From positions 393,584 through 457,583 of the forward strand of contig QYAI01000026.1 in the NCBI GenBank assembly GCA_003988855.1: DNA of 64,000 nt, given 5' to 3'. The position numbers were made by a program, and so were the translations under genes. This stretch comes from Arachnopeziza araneosa. Lineage: Eukaryota > Ascomycota > Leotiomycetes > Helotiales > Arachnopezizaceae. The notes below the pieces were generated by a model. It was not told where the DNA came from and ran no database searches. It saw only the letters and a list, made by a program, of their open reading frames with translations. Positions 46,557-58,190 of this stretch are shown piece by piece (position 1 is the stretch's first letter; each line of letters opens with the position of its first letter).

Positions 46557-47718
46557 GTCCTGTGGGGATTTTGGAGAGTATCCTACTAGATTTTCAAGTC
46601 TTGATCAGCCAAAAGTAGTATGTATGCCAAGAAAGGTGCATTGTGAAGAACGAAAAGGAACAGTTTTATTCAAGGACTTTTAAGAGGAGGGGAATGATGG
46701 GTGAAGAAATGCATACCCATCATCTGAGAGTTAATGGCGACGAACAAATGCTGATGTCTTAGGTGTTCCACAAAATGAGAAAGAAAAGTCTGACTGTAGG
46801 TTTCAACGTGCTGTATCCTTCTCCGAGCTGCAGTGACGCTCAGAGGAATTAAGGGCAATTAACTTCGACAATCTAGCCAAGGAGCAAACAGCTTGCTTCT
46901 GCCAACGATCCCCTATATCTTAAAGAGCAGATCAGTCAGTGTCCAGAAACAAGTTACACTTCAGGGTTTGCAGAATCCCAAACAGCCCTCCCTACAGCTA
47001 ATACAAATGGTAGATTGCGAAGGGCCCCAACTGAGAGGAATGTCTACTCCAAGATCCATACCTATTTGCTTGCTCGACGATGACACGGAACTACGTCGAT
47101 TCAGGAGTACCAAAGCAATAACCCGAGAATCGACAGATCAAAAGGAGAGATGCCGAACACAAAGGAATATGCGTAGTAAAACAAAAGCAGCAACAGAAGA
47201 GTAGTGGGTGTTGATAGAATAATCGATCCAAGGTGTGGTCTTTCCACCTCGTCGTACAGGTGCAATTACCTAGGTATGGAGCTAGCCCTATCACGGATTC
47301 CATAGAATTAATAATTGTCACGTGAAAAATGTAAGAAGGAGCGGGGCCAGGATTCCCAGGTTCATTGCCGTTCTTTGTAGCTCGCCCTTCGCGCTGTCTT
47401 AACTTACCTTACTCCCCTCGAGGTTCCGCTCTCGCTCAGAACATCGCCGTCGCCATGATTATTCTCTCAGCCTCACATTCTTTGGTCAGAACCATGAGGA
47501 ACGGATTTTGATTCAGGATATTTATTCAGCCATCTCAATTCAAGAAGAGCTCGTCGTGCTTCCTGGACCATTGGCCATTCCGAAGCTTCTATCGCAAGAA
47601 CTCAATTTCGAGACCCTGACCTCAATTCACTTGTAAGACTGACTCTTCGCTCCGCAAATCGATTTCGCAAGACGTCACTTGAATTTGAAGTTCACTAAGA
47701 AATTAAACATTGCTCGGG
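46557..47718. other. Bidirectional intergenic region upstream of the PHD-finger gene
   Basis: About 1.16 kb between divergent start codons. TACCTAGGTA is at 47267-47276. An unsupported 103-codon ORF lies at 46893-47204. A probable CT-rich leader lies just before 47719. Confidence 0.55.
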
Positions 47719-49792
47719 ATGGATTTGGCAAGACGGTCGTCGAGGGCAAACCGCGCCAGCCAACCTCAATCCAACTCCCAACATTCGTCTGCCTCATCAA
47801 CCTCTTCAGGTCGCGCCGAAAGAGCTACACGATCACACAATAAGACCGAGTCGCCTCGAAAATCTACCCCGTCCGGATCACTATCATCAGAACCCCCAGA
47901 CGATCTCGCTGCGACTGTTGAAGATGCTATGCAAACACGCCGAAAACGTGGCCGCGGTGAGGAGAGAGATAAATCTACGAAGATCCAAGCTTCACAATCT
48001 GAATATGCAAATGGCGTAGAGGAGGTAGGCGAAGATGACGAAGCTGTTCGTTGTATTTGCGGCTTCGATGAATACCCAGGACCACCGCAACTCGAAGAAG
48101 ATAATAAAAACGGCATCAGAGAAGGCATAGAGGATCCAATGATAACCGTTGCAGATGTGACAGAAGATTTGGCCGGATTCTTCTTGCAATGCGACGTTTG
48201 CAAGGTTTGGCAACACGGTGGATGTGTTGGGATCATGAATGAGGATACAAGCCCTGAAGAATATTTCTGCGAGCAATGTCGAAAAGACCTACATAAGATA
48301 TTTACAGCACCAAATGGGTACGTACTTTTGTCTGATTGAGCGTCCTCCTTTCTCAGTTTTCATAATGGTCAGCACACGACGCGAGAAAGTGGCGCAGGCC
48401 AAGTCTGACGAGGCTGGCCGCATCGTTGGAAACATCTCAAACGCATTTCTGATCTTGCGCACTTGTCCTTGAAATGTAGCTAATATTATGGACCGCAGCC
48501 AGCGATATTCTCATTATCTCCCTCTTTATCAAAGCGTATCACGAACCACATCTCGTGCGGCGTCCTTCTCAAAGGATGGAACTCGGTCTCCACGGGGCAG
48601 CAAAAGCGGGCGGCCTTCCTCGAGTCTTCAAAGCGCGAAGAGAAGGTCAACCATGAACAGTCGAGACGCTGCATATGACGAAGAAGAACAACTCCGGCGG
48701 GCAATAGAGGCTAGTAAGGGAGAGAAGAGTAGCGAGAGCATTGATGGAGGCACAAGACGAGGAAAACGAGGTCGTAGTGATAGCGAGGAGTAAGAAGCAT
48801 CTATTATGGAGGAACCATCGCTAAAGGGCTACTTTAGGAAACCAGACGGTCCAAAAAGACAGAGAACGGCCTCAATTTCGCGATCCCCATCTCGCGAACT
48901 TCATCGTTTTGCTTCTCAAGCGGAATCGGATGATGAGAAGAACGGGCGATCTATTGGTGGGAAGAAAATCCGAGGTGCAGCCGCAAGAAACCATAAAGAA
49001 AAGGAGCAACGAGAAGAAAGAGAGAGATTGAGGCAGGAGGCTGCAAATAAACGAAACGGCCGGGCGGAGCGTCGACGACTGGACGGTAAGCATCCTATCC
49101 TGCATCAGTCGGTAATTCTGACATACTTTTCAGACTCCGATCCATCAGAAGAACTCCCTCTTGCAACTAGAATCTCTATAACTAAGATAGTGGATGTCGC
49201 CGTTCAGCCCTTAGATCCTCCTACATCATCTCAGGCGGCAACACCTGACACCTCGCCACCTAATCAGGTACCTACATCTCACAAAAAGGGCGGGAGGCCA
49301 CCTAATGCTCGGAAGGGGAAACTAGGAAAGAACCAGTATACCAAAGATCGAGAACTTCAAGAACTTGACGATCATTCTCCCCAGCGCTCACAATCCCGCG
49401 ACGTACCAAGAGATGAAGTCACACATATCTTTGGAAACAAAGGTTCTAGCAACGAACTCAAATTTGGGAAAGGTAAGATCGGCAGCAGTAAAATTAGCAT
49501 GGTAGATATGAAGAAACGGGTTGCTGGTATTCTAGATTTCATATCGCGAACACAACTGGAACTAGCAGGCGAATCGACAGCCCCAGGGGCAGGCGATGCT
49601 GCTGAAAGATTGATTCGAGGAATAGCAGATAGCTTGCCGATGATTAAAATCAATGGTGACAGTCCAAATGGCTCGAAAAATCTAGGCTCGACTGAGAGGA
49701 GCCCTGCAAAAGAATTTAAGGATCTTTCTTGTTTGGAAATGATGGATGTTTTGACGAGACAATTAGTCAAATGGCAAAAAGAGTTTGCTTAA
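47719..49792 (+). CDS. PHD-finger protein, Cti6-like (Rpd3L histone deacetylase complex subunit)
   Basis: Chromatin reader likely in the Rpd3L deacetylase complex. Exons: 47719-48317, 48499-48789, 48838-49085, 49134-49792; introns 181, 48 and 48 nt; 598 residues. The start is ATG 47719 (MDLARRSSRANRASQ); the TTG at 47710 is not a start. The PHD finger spans about residues 112-187: VRCICGFDEYPGPP ... FFLQCDVCKVWQHGGCVGIM ... EEYFCEQC, with a long insert between the second and third cysteines, as in Pezizomycotina Cti6. Downstream, KDLHKIF...GQRYSHYLPLYQS links finger to a basic region. A second conserved block, SKISMVDMKKRVAGILDFIS, is near the C-terminus. The family call rests on the finger plus the KMKKRVxAILEFI-like block. 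Confidence 0.88.
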
Positions 49793-51209
49793 TGTATTGA
49801 AACTTTGGGACTTCAAACGGCCGAGGAATATCGGATAATTGGCGCTGGAGGCAAAATGGTCAACGTCTATACCCTTCTTATAGCAATGCATTCGAGTTAG
49901 CAGTTCTGTTTCTAGCTATTCCACTCGTGGTCTTTTTCTTGTGAGCATGGTCTATATGGCAATAGATATCTTTTGTAAGAAGTCTGTTTCCTACTGGCAA
50001 TAATTTGTCTTCCAGATCCAAGTTATTCAACTTCGTCGCTAATCCCCAAAAGAAAGAAGAAAAGAGTCGAACATTTCTTAATATAGCAACCGTGCTACTG
50101 CTCGAATTCGGTGGAAGCAGGGGATTCGTCTAATCTTGAAACTTGTTGATACATTGGAAGATTGCTTTGGTTGATGGCTTAGACCATTGCTTATGTAGCT
50201 ACAATTCCAAGAGTTAAGTCATCCTTAAATCATTTATGAACATAAATTGATGATAAGTTGATTCAAAGGTACTACTATATGTTGACGAGGTAGACCTAGT
50301 CTTTATTTCAGCGTAATTGTTCTAGGACATACATCGTTGGCCTAGGTACCGATGCCGCAAGTCTCGGGGTATTAAACACTCCCGTAAACGAGAAGCAACA
50401 TGTCAAGAGATAAGAAGATATCCCTGTCCTCGCTGAATTCATCATGAAGAAAAGATCTCCCAGGTACATTTCGTTTTGGAGATTAGTTAAGACTGTGAAA
50501 GTAGACCATTATTGGAAAATCAGTGTTTACTACCAGTCGGGTCATATGGAGCGGAAAGAGTAAGTTATCCTGTACCCGACAGTCAGAACATATGAAAATC
50601 GTAGGCCTGTCTAGTGGAGAGGCAGTCTTGCTCGAACAACTACTTGAAACATATTCTTGACTTCACCGTTACGTGGTGGTTAGGACTTTATATGAAGAGA
50701 CCTGTGAGAGAGAAATCACTGTGGAATGGTTCGAAGGAAAATAATTTCGGTCGAAAGGGAAGTCTTGGTTGCAGCCCACTTCAACAGGGGGAGACGCTAT
50801 AAGAACAGGCCTGCGACATGGAGCTATAGCTACAAAGCATACTCATACTCCAATCCATATCGGAAACTTTTGACATCGGTCTACATCCGATCAAGTTGGC
50901 TTTCAATAGTTGAACCAGTGAAGAAATAGCATTTTCGCGTCAGCTCTTAGGCATCAGCTTGATATTGAGTCGAATGCCGATATGGTGCTGCAGTCTTTGA
51001 AGCATTCGGAATCAAGAAGCCACATAAAGCCTTACGGGAGACTTCTATCTATTATGCAAATCCACGGATTTGTCCTGAGCGAGACAGCTTCCCTAATAGT
51101 TTCGCTCTTTTCAACACTCCCAAGCGGTTCTTAAAGCTCTCGCCCCCTTATCTGAATTAGGTTTAAGTCTTCAGTCAGAAAAGCTGTCCCAGGCTTGTGC
51201 CCATCACAG
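49793..51209. other. Convergent intergenic region
   Basis: About 1.4 kb, AT-leaning. ORFs 50614-50802 and 50726-50929 overlap in different frames and lack support. CCTAGGTACC, close to the recurring palindrome, is at 50341-50350. Confidence 0.5.
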
Positions 51210-52339
51210 TCATAATAACGTGCAGGTCCGGTCCTTTCTCCTCCGCTTCGATTGACGATGTTGCCTTTTCTCTCTCTTGGGGCTTCTATACTCATCCTCT
51301 ATGTTCGGTACTCCTGTATTATCCTTGCGGATGATCTGCCTGCAAAGATCTATGAAAACTTCATCAACATTGGCTTCGATTATATTAGCAGTTCTTCCCT
51401 AGACATGGTTCGTTTAGATTCCTACCACGTCGACGTGCAGATGTCTCATAGTATGGAGCATTTCCCCAACTTTGTGATACAGCAAATGCTCTTGATCTTG
51501 TAACTACGCGATGTTCCTCGAGATCAGACTTATTGCCAACAATAACAATGGGCACATTTTCATCATCTTTGATGCGAATAATCTGCTCTCGGAGCTCAGA
51601 AAGTTCAGAAAGGCTACTCTGGCTAGTAATTGAGAAGACGAGAAGAAAACCTTGTCCAGTCTTCATATATAATTCCCTGAGCACCCGATTTAGGACCGCC
51701 TCCTTCGTGACTTCACAAAAACATACCTCATCGCAGCTAAAACGGGTGAAAATCAGAAAATGGTCACGTGGTCCCAAGGGGCCTTACTAAACTGTTCTGT
51801 ACCTGCAGTATCCAGGCTGCAAGAGATATAAGCCAGAGGTTCCGAACTTAGATGTGCCGTGCCTACATTTCAAGCATACATTGGCGGCCCTGATGAGCTT
51901 AGTTGACGGGTTTAAGGCCACATCATGATACAAATGACACCTACGTCAACTTCAATCTGCTTCCGGTAGGAATCCTCGATAGTCGGATCATAACTTTCAA
52001 TCCAAACATTCTGAACAAACTGAGCTAGAGGCACTAGTTAGTAGAATTCATCGGGTCTTGAGAATCAAGTAGGTAGAGATCGATAATTCTTAGACAGTCA
52101 AGTTGGAGGCCTTACCAGTGAGGCAGCTCTTGCCCACCCTAAGAATTTAAAATTTTCCAACGTCAGTCTTGCTGTACGTGGGTGTCATGGAACCAGCTTG
52201 GGGATAGTTGGAAAGCCACTCACCCACCAGCACCTAGAACGACGATATGATAGTCTCTTCTATAATACAGTCTTTTATTAGTTAATAATCAACGGTTTCA
52301 CCGAGGCTTTACATACCTTTGTGACGCCCTAGCTGACAT
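51210..52339 (-). CDS. rsr1: Ras-family GTPase RSR1/Bud1 (Krev-1, Rap-like), nine exons
   Basis: Membrane-anchored small GTPase for polarity-site selection. Exons: 52339-52317, 52259-52224, 52138-52116, 52024-51945, 51889-51867, 51816-51788, 51736-51727, 51676-51426, 51373-51210; 212 residues, all phases consistent. Motifs: P-loop GAGGVGKS, switch I YDPTIEDSYRK, DTAGTEQF, the MRELYMKTGQGFLLVFSIT block of Ras/Rap, NKSD, ETSA. The C-terminus has a polybasic stretch (KRQHRQSKRRRKDR) and ends CTLL, a CaaX box with Leu at the end (geranylgeranyl type), like yeast Rsr1 CTIL. Exon 7 is only 10 nt. Unspliced, only the central exon shows as an ORF. It is the last gene before the AT-rich block. Confidence 0.95.
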
Positions 52340-52810
52340 TCTCGCATCTACCTTGAAACTTCACCAAGCTAAAGAAGCGCTCGTCCAGAAGGTTAACCGT
52401 CCTGGAAACTTTCAACTCGGAGCTCAAAGGCTCGCGCCTAGAGAGCTGTTTCCCTGCTTTGAACACTCACTGCCGGTTCCAAACAAAAATTGACCGGGAC
52501 TTTTTGAGATGTTAGGTGCGATTGACATGCAAGGCACAGCTGAGCCAATACATGTACGATGATACTATGTGGCTTAAGACCTATGCCCGAACTGTCCTGT
52601 TATACTAAAATCCGATCGCGTATAAAAGAAAGTAATAAAATTATATTACAAGTATTTAGTAACCTAATAGTTAAATATTAATTTATTTTAGAAATATATA
52701 AATATATATATGTTTTTTTAAAAAAACAAAAAATTCTATTAGTTTACTTTATAAATTTAAAAGTGTAAGAATTCACGATTGCACGGTCAGAACACGTGAA
52801 TGATGAATCT
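52340..52810. other. Transition from gene-rich to AT-rich DNA
   Basis: The RSR1 5' flank keeps ordinary composition to about 52,600; from 52,610 the sequence becomes A/T-dominated with long A and T runs. No gene. Confidence 0.7.
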
Positions 52811-53029
52811 TGTCACGAGGCCAATTCGAAGGCTTGAAAAGCAGGTTGAAGGCTCTATTTAGACCATTCTAAGCTAAGGAAAGAAAAGCAAGAAGCTCTG
52901 AGATCTACAGTAAGTTTTGTTTATCTTAGACGTGTCAGAACGCGCTAGTCTGCCTGAATGCCTAGCTACAGCCTCGCAGGTCTGCCTTAAAACACGTAAT
53001 CACGAATAAGAAGTTCTAAGTTCATAACA
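52811..53029 (+). repeat. LTR-like repeat R1, copy A
   Basis: Begins TGTCACGAGG and ends CATAACA. Related copies are at 56066-56274 and 59673-59864. In copy B the far end reads TTCGTGACA, so the ancestral ends were TGTCACGA...TCGTGACA, the TG...CA form of a long terminal repeat. No target duplication is evident. Confidence 0.75.
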
Positions 53030-53174
53030 ATACTTTTCTTTTTCAAATAAGCTTGTCTTTAAGCTTAGCTTTCTTACTTATTCGTTTATTAGTTTTGACT
53101 TCTACATGTGTTACATAAAGTTTGATTTGTTTAATATTAAACAAATATAATTAGCTAGTTAAAAGCAGTGTAAG

Positions 53175-53517
53175 TGTCACGGGTTGGACCCGGTAGTCAG
53201 GACCTAGGCCTGAGGGCCTAGGCAGAAACCAAGGCAGCACTCGGAGCTGACTTCCTTTAATAGAAGAAATGAAGATCAGCAGAGCGATCTTCAGAACTAT
53301 CGACAAGACTATTGATAGAACTATCGATAGAACTATTGATTGACTATTAATTGACTATTGAAGGAAGACCGTGCGACAAGAACTGTGTTAGCTGTTTCTC
53401 TTGTACGAAGAGTATATATAGAAAGCTTTAAACACTTAGTGCTCTTTAGCTTTACCTTCTTGAAATACATAGATTTATTATTTATATGTTCTAATCGTGC
53501 AATTGTAAACTCTTACA
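53175..53517 (+). repeat. LTR-like repeat R2, copy A (solo LTR candidate with TAAG target duplication)
   Basis: 343 bp, starts TGTCACGGGTT and ends CTCTTACA; TAAG lies directly on both sides (53171-53174 and 53518-53521). Retains normal GC, unlike its surroundings. Internal short repeats of ACTATCGATAGA/ACTATTGATAGA type are at 53,295-53,360. A heavily mutated copy is at 59920-60225. Confidence 0.8.
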
Positions 53518-53854
53518 TAAGTTACTAAAATTTAGTTATTAGTTGCTTTTTAAAAAAAAACTGTTTTTAATTAACAGCGTCTACACTTTTTTTAGTTGCT
53601 ATTTAAACTTGTTTTGTACAAGTTTTAGTATTCTAGTTTTTAAATAAATTATTGTTTTTTCTAGCTTTAAGCATTTATTGTTTTTTGCATAGTCTAACTA
53701 GTATTGTAGATTTATTAAAAGTTCTAGCTTTTTTAATTTTTTTTTATAAAACTACTGTAGTACTAAAAAGCTATTGTAGCTAAATACTACTTTAAGTTGT
53801 AAAATTAAGTAAAATAAAAGTATGTAATAATAAGCTTATATATAATTTCGAGTA
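53518..53854. other. AT-rich repeat-derived DNA
   Basis: No frame longer than a few dozen codons and no recognisable protein. Probably mutated transposon remains. Confidence 0.5.
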
Positions 53855-54330
53855 TTGTAGTGGGGTTTCAGGGTGCATGCTATTTTTCTGTTATTTTACT
53901 AGCGAGAGCACATGCATAGAACTCTCTATAAAGAAGGTTCTACAGAGTAACTACATGGACACGAAGGAAGAAGACGTAGAGAAGACAATGGATAGTTAGG
54001 TTTTTTCATACAATTGAATTCACGAATAGATTCAGATTGGATACAGATAGAGCATTGATTATACAGATTTCATTGATATTTTCTTTGTACTAATACATTG
54101 ATTTATCTACTTGTTTCTTATTTGTTGTTTACGCTAGTTTTTGGGTTCTTCACGCGCGTACGTTCTTCTGAAATATACTATCAAGAGCTAGCTGAAGGCT
54201 AACAAGATTCTTATTTTATTAGCTGTTTCTCTGCTTCTCGTACAGTATATAAGCTAATAAGATTGTATATAGAATATAAAAGTAAGGCAGAATTGTATTG
54301 TATTTAAAAAGCTTGCTATCTAACTAATAC
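53855..54330. repeat. GC-preserved island, probable LTR or transposon fragment
   Basis: About 475 bp of near-normal composition inside the AT-rich block. It begins about TGTAGTGGGGTTTCAGG and carries a TATATAAGC-like box near 54,246. No coding potential; LTR-like character is inferred from the context only. Confidence 0.45.
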
Positions 54331-54339
54331 TAGAAAATT

Positions 54340-54435
54340 TCGTTATATATTTAATTAAAATTAAATTTTAATTTTAATTTCGATTTTAAATTTAAATTTA
54401 AATTTTAATTTCGATTTTAAATTTAAATTTAAAAA
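54340..54435. repeat. AT-only low-complexity tandem/palindromic stretch
   Basis: A run built of TTTTAATTTCGATTTTAAAT repeated twice with AAATTTAAATTTAAA spacers; each unit is nearly self-complementary. Confidence 0.8.
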
Positions 54436-54877
54436 CAAGCTAACAACTAATTAAAATATAGAATCTTTAGTTTAATTATAAATCAACTAAGCAATCTAAG
54501 CTAAACTAAGCTATAAAAACTTATTTACTAATTAAAAAAATTAAAAGCAAAGCAAAACTAAATAATGCAAGCTAGATTATAAATTAAGCAATTTATAAGC
54601 TTTAATAAGCTTTAGTAAGCTTTTTTGTAAATTTATTGATTAAGTGTGTATAAATAAAAGTTATGCTTTAGAATTACGTACAACTGCTTTATAAATTAAG
54701 CTTAAGTTACGTAATAATTAAATGTAAATACTAAAAGTATTATTAGTTTAATATTTAAAATTAAACTTAAAAAAACTACTAGTTAAGTACTTATTATTAA
54801 ATTAAAGTTAGCTAGTTGCAAATAATTTAATTACAATTCTTTAGCAAACTTAGCAAACTTTTAAATTTAACAAGTAG

Positions 54878-55280
54878 CACGACTATAACTAAATTTTAAA
54901 TTTTACATTTTAAATTACTAATTACTATATGTATATTTAATTAACTTTTGAAAGCTTTGCTTATTTAGCAACTAGCTTATAACTTACTACTACACAATTA
55001 GTTAGTTACTAATTAGTATTTTATTAATAACTATACTAGCTTTTATAAAAGCTAACTAACTTATACTACAATTGCAAGCTTTTATTAGTACTTGCTACGT
55101 TTATACTAACTTTATTAATAAAAAGTTACAGTAGTAAATTTACAAAGCTGCAAACTTAGTGTTAAAGCTATTTACAAATATTAGTAACAAAAAAAAGCGT
55201 TTAATAATTAATTACTTTGCAATTTCTAACTTAGTAGTTAAACTTAAAAGCAAATTTTAACAAAGTTATAAGTAAAAACT
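54878..55280 (+). repeat. Left arm of a roughly 400-bp inverted repeat
   Basis: Pairs as reverse complement with 58475-58865. Best-matching block: 55,197-55,275 (TTAATAATTAATTACTTTGC) against 58,480-58,560. Differences are mainly C/T and G/A. Confidence 0.75.
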
Positions 55281-55292
55281 TTTTCTATTAAT

Positions 55293-55760
55293 ATGGTTTA
55301 TCAGTAAGCAAGACATATTAGTGCGCGAGACATATTAGTGCGCAAAACACTTTCTTTTTATTTCTTATCTATCTACTTTAAAGCACGATTTCTCTACAAA
55401 TAATGTTGCAAATCCAAACTTAAGAAGCACGAATTATTCTAGCTATCAAAGCTATTCAAACGTTAAAAAAACTAAGCTGTCAAGCTGCTGCAAAGATATA
55501 CAACATTTCTCTTAATACATTAAATGCACGAATTAATAGTTAAACTTCTTGCAGCAAATATAAACTAGCAAGTACAAATTTAACGCTTATTAAAGAAAAA
55601 GTGCTTATTTAATATATACTTAACTTAGATTCTAAAGAGTTTGCGCTTTAACTAGCTAGTGTAGAAAATATAGCTAATTTCTTGCTAAAATCGCAAAAAA
55701 AAAACACGTTAGCAAGCTTTAAACTGTGTTTAGTTTTTTATAAAGTTCTTTTAAATCTGT
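55293..55760 (+). pseudogene. Pogo-like transposon 5' end with transposase N-terminus (family F), RIP-damaged
   Basis: Starts at TGGTTTATCAGTAAGCAAGA with a 17-bp unit, ATATTAGTGCGCGAGAC-like, repeated in tandem. From about 55,430 a frame reads ARIILAIKAIQTLKKLSCQA, then AAKIYNISLNTLNARIN, the helix-turn-helix (psq-type) start of pogo transposases; stops interrupt it. The rest of the element is missing. Confidence 0.75.
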
Positions 55761-56065
55761 TTCGTAAGCATGTTAGAAGTAGTTTAAAGTAAACTTTTGT
55801 TTTTTATTATTTTCTAGAAAAAGTTTTAGTTTTTTTTAGCTTTAACTTAAATTAAAAGTTGCAGCTTAAGTCTAAGTTAATTTAGTGTTAAAGTTTAGTA
55901 TAACTGTAAGTTATGCTATATTCGCAGTTAGTTTAGTTGTTTAGTATTTTTTTTTTCTTAAGTAGAAAGTTCGAAAGTTGTAGCAAGATTAGTTCTGAAG
56001 TTTTGTTTTCTAGTTAGTATAATTTAGATTTCTCTGTAGGAAAAAAGTAAGTAAGCTTAGAATTA

Positions 56066-56274
56066 TGTTACAAGGCTAAATTAAGAGCTTGAAAAAAAAG
56101 TTAAAAGCTCTTATTTAGACTATTTTAAGCTAAGAAAAGAAAAGCAAGAAGCTCTAAAATCTACAATAAGTTTTATCTACTCCAGACGCGCTAGTCTGCC
56201 TGGTAGCCTGGCTGCAGCCTTGCAGGCTAGCCCTCGGCACGTGATCACAAATAAGAAGTTCTAGATTCGTGACA
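56066..56274 (+). repeat. LTR-like repeat R1, copy B
   Basis: TGTTACAAGG...TTCGTGACA. It keeps a GC-richer patch at 56,165-56,265 (GACGCGCTAGTCTGCCTGG). Upstream sequence from about 55,960 is shared with copy C, so the repeat unit extends beyond the LTR-like part. Confidence 0.75.
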
Positions 56275-57925
56275 TTTTGCTTACTTTTCTTAGAGTACTT
56301 GTCGTGTCAAGCTTGCTTTTTGCTTTTCTTTAAACTATTACGTCTTGCGCATTTTCTATAGTAAGTGCTTTTTTTTAACGAACTCGAGTTTTTTTTTTTA
56401 GCTTTATAGCGTTTGCTAAGTGCTTTATTTGCTGCTTGAAGTGTGCGTACTTTAGCTAATAAAAGCGTTATCTTGTAAGCTAATATCTTAGTACTTTTAG
56501 CTAACATAGCTACTGTCTTAAAAATAAAAGTTAAAAAGCTTTTTTAATAGCGTGCAACGCAACTTTTTACTAAAGTTAACTGCAAAAGTGCATTAGTTAC
56601 ATTATAAGAAGTTTAAAAAACTTAAAAGTTAGTATTAGTTAAAAGAAGTGTACTAGAATTTAAAGTTTATAACTTTACATTAAGCTTTAAAATTACAGCT
56701 TGCAAGTTAAAAAGCATTAAGCTAGCTTCGCGAAATCTAGCTTAGCTATTCTAAGCTGTTATAAAAGCTAAATAAGCTGCTTTAAAAGTAAGAAAAAAGT
56801 TAACTTTTGTAATATAGTTAATATAAGCTTTAATAAAAGTTTTAATTTGTTAACTATACACTTGTTTTAAAACACTAAAACACTTAATATTAAGTAGCTA
56901 AGTTAAATAAGAAAAATAAAAAAGTAAACAAAAAGTAATAATATTATGTATGTGCTTTGTAGTACTTTTAAAATTTCGCTAATTCGTAACTTTTATGCTT
57001 ATTGAAAACAAGCATTTAATATAAACTTTTAGCTTAAGCAAAAGTATGCTTATTAAAGTACTTAAGCTATTCTAAACTTGTCTTGTTATTTGTCTAGCTA
57101 TTAATTGTTAGTTTAATTACTTAGTTGTATAGAAAGCTACTTTTAGAATACTAAGTTTTAAGATAATTTTTTCTTTAAACTACAAGAAATAAAAAAACAC
57201 TTTAACTTTTGCTATTAATACAAGTAATTGCTATTGCTTATTCTTGATTGCCTAGCTAAACTACCTTGCTTTTGCTACGTTAATTTGCGCAAGTTACAAC
57301 TATTGCTAAAGTAATCACGCTTATTATAAAGCTTGTCTTGTTAAAGTTATAGAAATTAAAGTTAATAATTTTATATTTTACTTGTATATTTTTAACTAGT
57401 TAAAACTACGCGCTAATTAGCTTTAAATCTTTGTACAATGCTTTTTAAAAGTTATAAACGCGATTAAAACGCGTTTTTAACTTTAGTTGTTATTGTATAA
57501 ATTAATACGCTTAAAGCTTACTAACGCGCTTTGCTTTTTAAAATTTAAAAATATAATTTGCTATATCTTTAACACTAGCAAGCTAAAGCGCAAACTTTTT
57601 AGAATCTAAGTTAAGTATATATTAAGTAATTACTTTCTTTTCTAGTTTAGATAGTTTTTAACGATTAAGTATAGTTTTAAAGCAATAAGTTTAGCTAGTT
57701 ATTTTATTTTAGAAAGTTGCTTTAGAAACTTTATAAATCTTTGCAGCAGCCTGACAACTAAGCTTTTTAAAAGTTCGAATAGCTTTAATAGCTAGAATAA
57801 TTCGCGCTTTTTAAGTTTAAATTTCTATTATAAATAGTTAAGAAAACGCGTATTAAAGTTTATAAGTAATAAGGTAAAAAAAAGTGCGCAACTTGATAAT
57901 ATGCGCAACTTAATAATAAAGCACG
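56275..57925 (-). pseudogene. Pogo-like transposase remnant P1 (reverse orientation), RIP-damaged
   Basis: Read on the minus strand, the N-terminal helix-turn-helix is recognisable at about 57,830-57,700 (LAIKAI.TFKKLSCQAAAKI), related to but different from family F. The C-terminal basic helix survives as a 66-codon ORF at 56507-56307 (LLAKVRTLQAANKALSKRYK), the usual pogo/Fot1 C-terminus. Near the right end (57,865-57,925) a 17-bp unit with TTGCGCATATTAT is repeated. Many stops; not functional. Confidence 0.75.
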
Positions 57926-58035
57926 TTAAATAACTTATTAAAGTTTAAGTTAAAGTATTTTATGTCTTGCAGTTTTTATTTTGTGTTACTAACTTTAGTA
58001 TTGTTAGCAGCAGCAGTGCTAAAATCTAGTAAAAA
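57926..58035. other. AT-rich spacer
   Basis: About 110 bp between P1 and the palindromic LTR-like copy. It includes AGCAGCAGCAGTGC near 58,005. No gene. Confidence 0.5.
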
Positions 58036-58190
58036 TGTTATGAGATTATTCACTCTCACATGACTGTCACGTGCGACAGTCATGTGACGAGGCTAGGACA
58101 AGGCTAGGCGGACATAAATAGCCGCTTCTTATAGAATTAGGAAGGCATCCTTTTACAACCACACACCATAATTTTGTTCCTACCAAAAAA
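58036..58190 (+). repeat. LTR-like repeat R3, copy 1, with a perfect 13-bp-arm palindrome
   Basis: Begins TGTTATGAGATTATTCACTC. At 58056-58087 TCACATGACTGTC and its exact reverse complement flank a 6-bp ACGTGC loop. GC is preserved (GAGGCTAGGACAAGGCTAGG). The right limit is uncertain. Copies are at 58850-59002 (inverted) and 59423-59560. Confidence 0.75.

Noticed and set aside
1..52339. The presence of SHO1, RO-10, ApsA and RSR1 as a polarity/nuclear-migration cluster
   Set aside because: They are spread over 50 kb among unrelated housekeeping genes; nothing but co-occurrence supports a functional cluster.
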